From NCBI GenBank assembly GCA_949051815.1, contig CARQVR010000046.1, forward strand, positions 1 to 23,361: a stretch of DNA of 23,361 nucleotides, read 5' to 3'. Under the pieces are notes generated by a model. The model ran no database searches, was not told the origin of the DNA, and saw only the letters and a program-made list of their open reading frames with translations. The translations under genes were made by a program, and so were the position numbers. The stretch comes from an uncultured Lachnospiraceae bacterium (lineage in GTDB: Bacteria > Bacillota > Clostridia > Lachnospirales > Lachnospiraceae). Below, piece by piece: positions 23,267 to 23,361 of this stretch (its first letter is position 1; every line of letters begins with the position of its first letter).

Positions 23267-23361
23267 AGAAGGCGGCAGAGACAGGCCGCATGCCTGCATG
23301 TGGACCTGGCGATGACGACTTATGGCGAGCAACGCGAACTCGGAATGCGAAGCATTACGAG
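23267..23361. repeat. Repeat unit 2, running to the window edge
   Basis: The 95 bases match unit 1 except for two T-to-C changes, in the loop of the first hairpin (cttg to cctg) and in gacttgg to gacctgg. The two copies are 122 bases apart, separated by a 27-base linker (23240-23266). The period is not a multiple of three, which argues against a coding repeat. More copies may follow outside the window. Confidence 0.8.

Noticed and set aside
23007..23315. Plus-strand ORF of 102 codons over the T-box end and repeats
   Set aside because: It spans the antiterminator, terminator and repeats, and the 122-base repeat period changes reading frame between copies.
23129..23361. CRISPR array
   Set aside because: The repeat is 95 bases with a 27-base linker and internal hairpins, only two copies are visible and there are no cas genes; CRISPR repeats are far shorter.

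Overview
The window looks like a chromosomal segment of an anaerobic, Gram-positive Firmicute of the class Clostridia, most likely the family Lachnospiraceae. Pointers are strong AGGAGG-type ribosome binding sites, TTGACA/TATAAT promoters with 17-base spacers, a T-box leader, a 6S-like RNA, a meso-diaminopimelate dehydrogenase, a SpoIID-type protein, a SleB-type cell wall hydrolase and an ATP-type PEP carboxykinase. No phage, transposase, CRISPR array, tRNA or rRNA gene is visible.

Layout. 1-2017: end of an ABC transporter ATPase and its membrane partner. 2084-4024 (minus): an ApbE flavin transferase lipoprotein and an alpha/beta hydrolase, probably co-transcribed. 4048-4233: a highly structured inverted-repeat element between the divergent hydrolase and GH25 genes. 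4340-5509: membrane-anchored GH25 lysozyme-like protein whose catalytic D-x-E has become N-x-G. 5494-6291 (minus): AP2/HNH-derived protein overlapping it tail to tail. 6441-8978: SleB-like hydrolase, threonine synthase and a small membrane protein, then a terminator. 9226-10658: two conserved proteins of unknown function under their own promoter, ending in a terminator shared with the convergent citrate synthase (10711-12081, minus). 12422-13189: a short, odd flagellin-like protein. 13362-15077: PEP carboxykinase. 15312-16547: pseudo-receiver/PAS/GGDEF diguanylate cyclase. 16634-16866: 6S-like RNA with promoter and terminator. 16892-17878: DAP dehydrogenase. 18079-19320: AT-rich HTH-ankyrin protein. 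19420-21816: large SpoIID/LytB protein. 21941-22798: YihY/BrkB membrane protein. 22808-23127: T-box leader with a probable phenylalanine specifier. 23129-23361: two 95-base repeat units, running to the window end.

Function. Most of the window is housekeeping: amino acid synthesis (threonine; lysine and cell-wall DAP), central carbon metabolism (citrate synthase, PEP carboxykinase) and cell wall biology (GH25-like, SleB-like, SpoIID-like). It is broken into many short transcription units. The less ordinary content is the structured element at 4048-4233, the pseudo-enzyme GH25, the AP2/HNH-derived protein, the charged-tail flagellin-like protein, the HTH-ankyrin protein and the repeat pair behind the T-box. 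No complete new multi-gene system could be demonstrated; the two dispersed-repeat candidates are the best leads.
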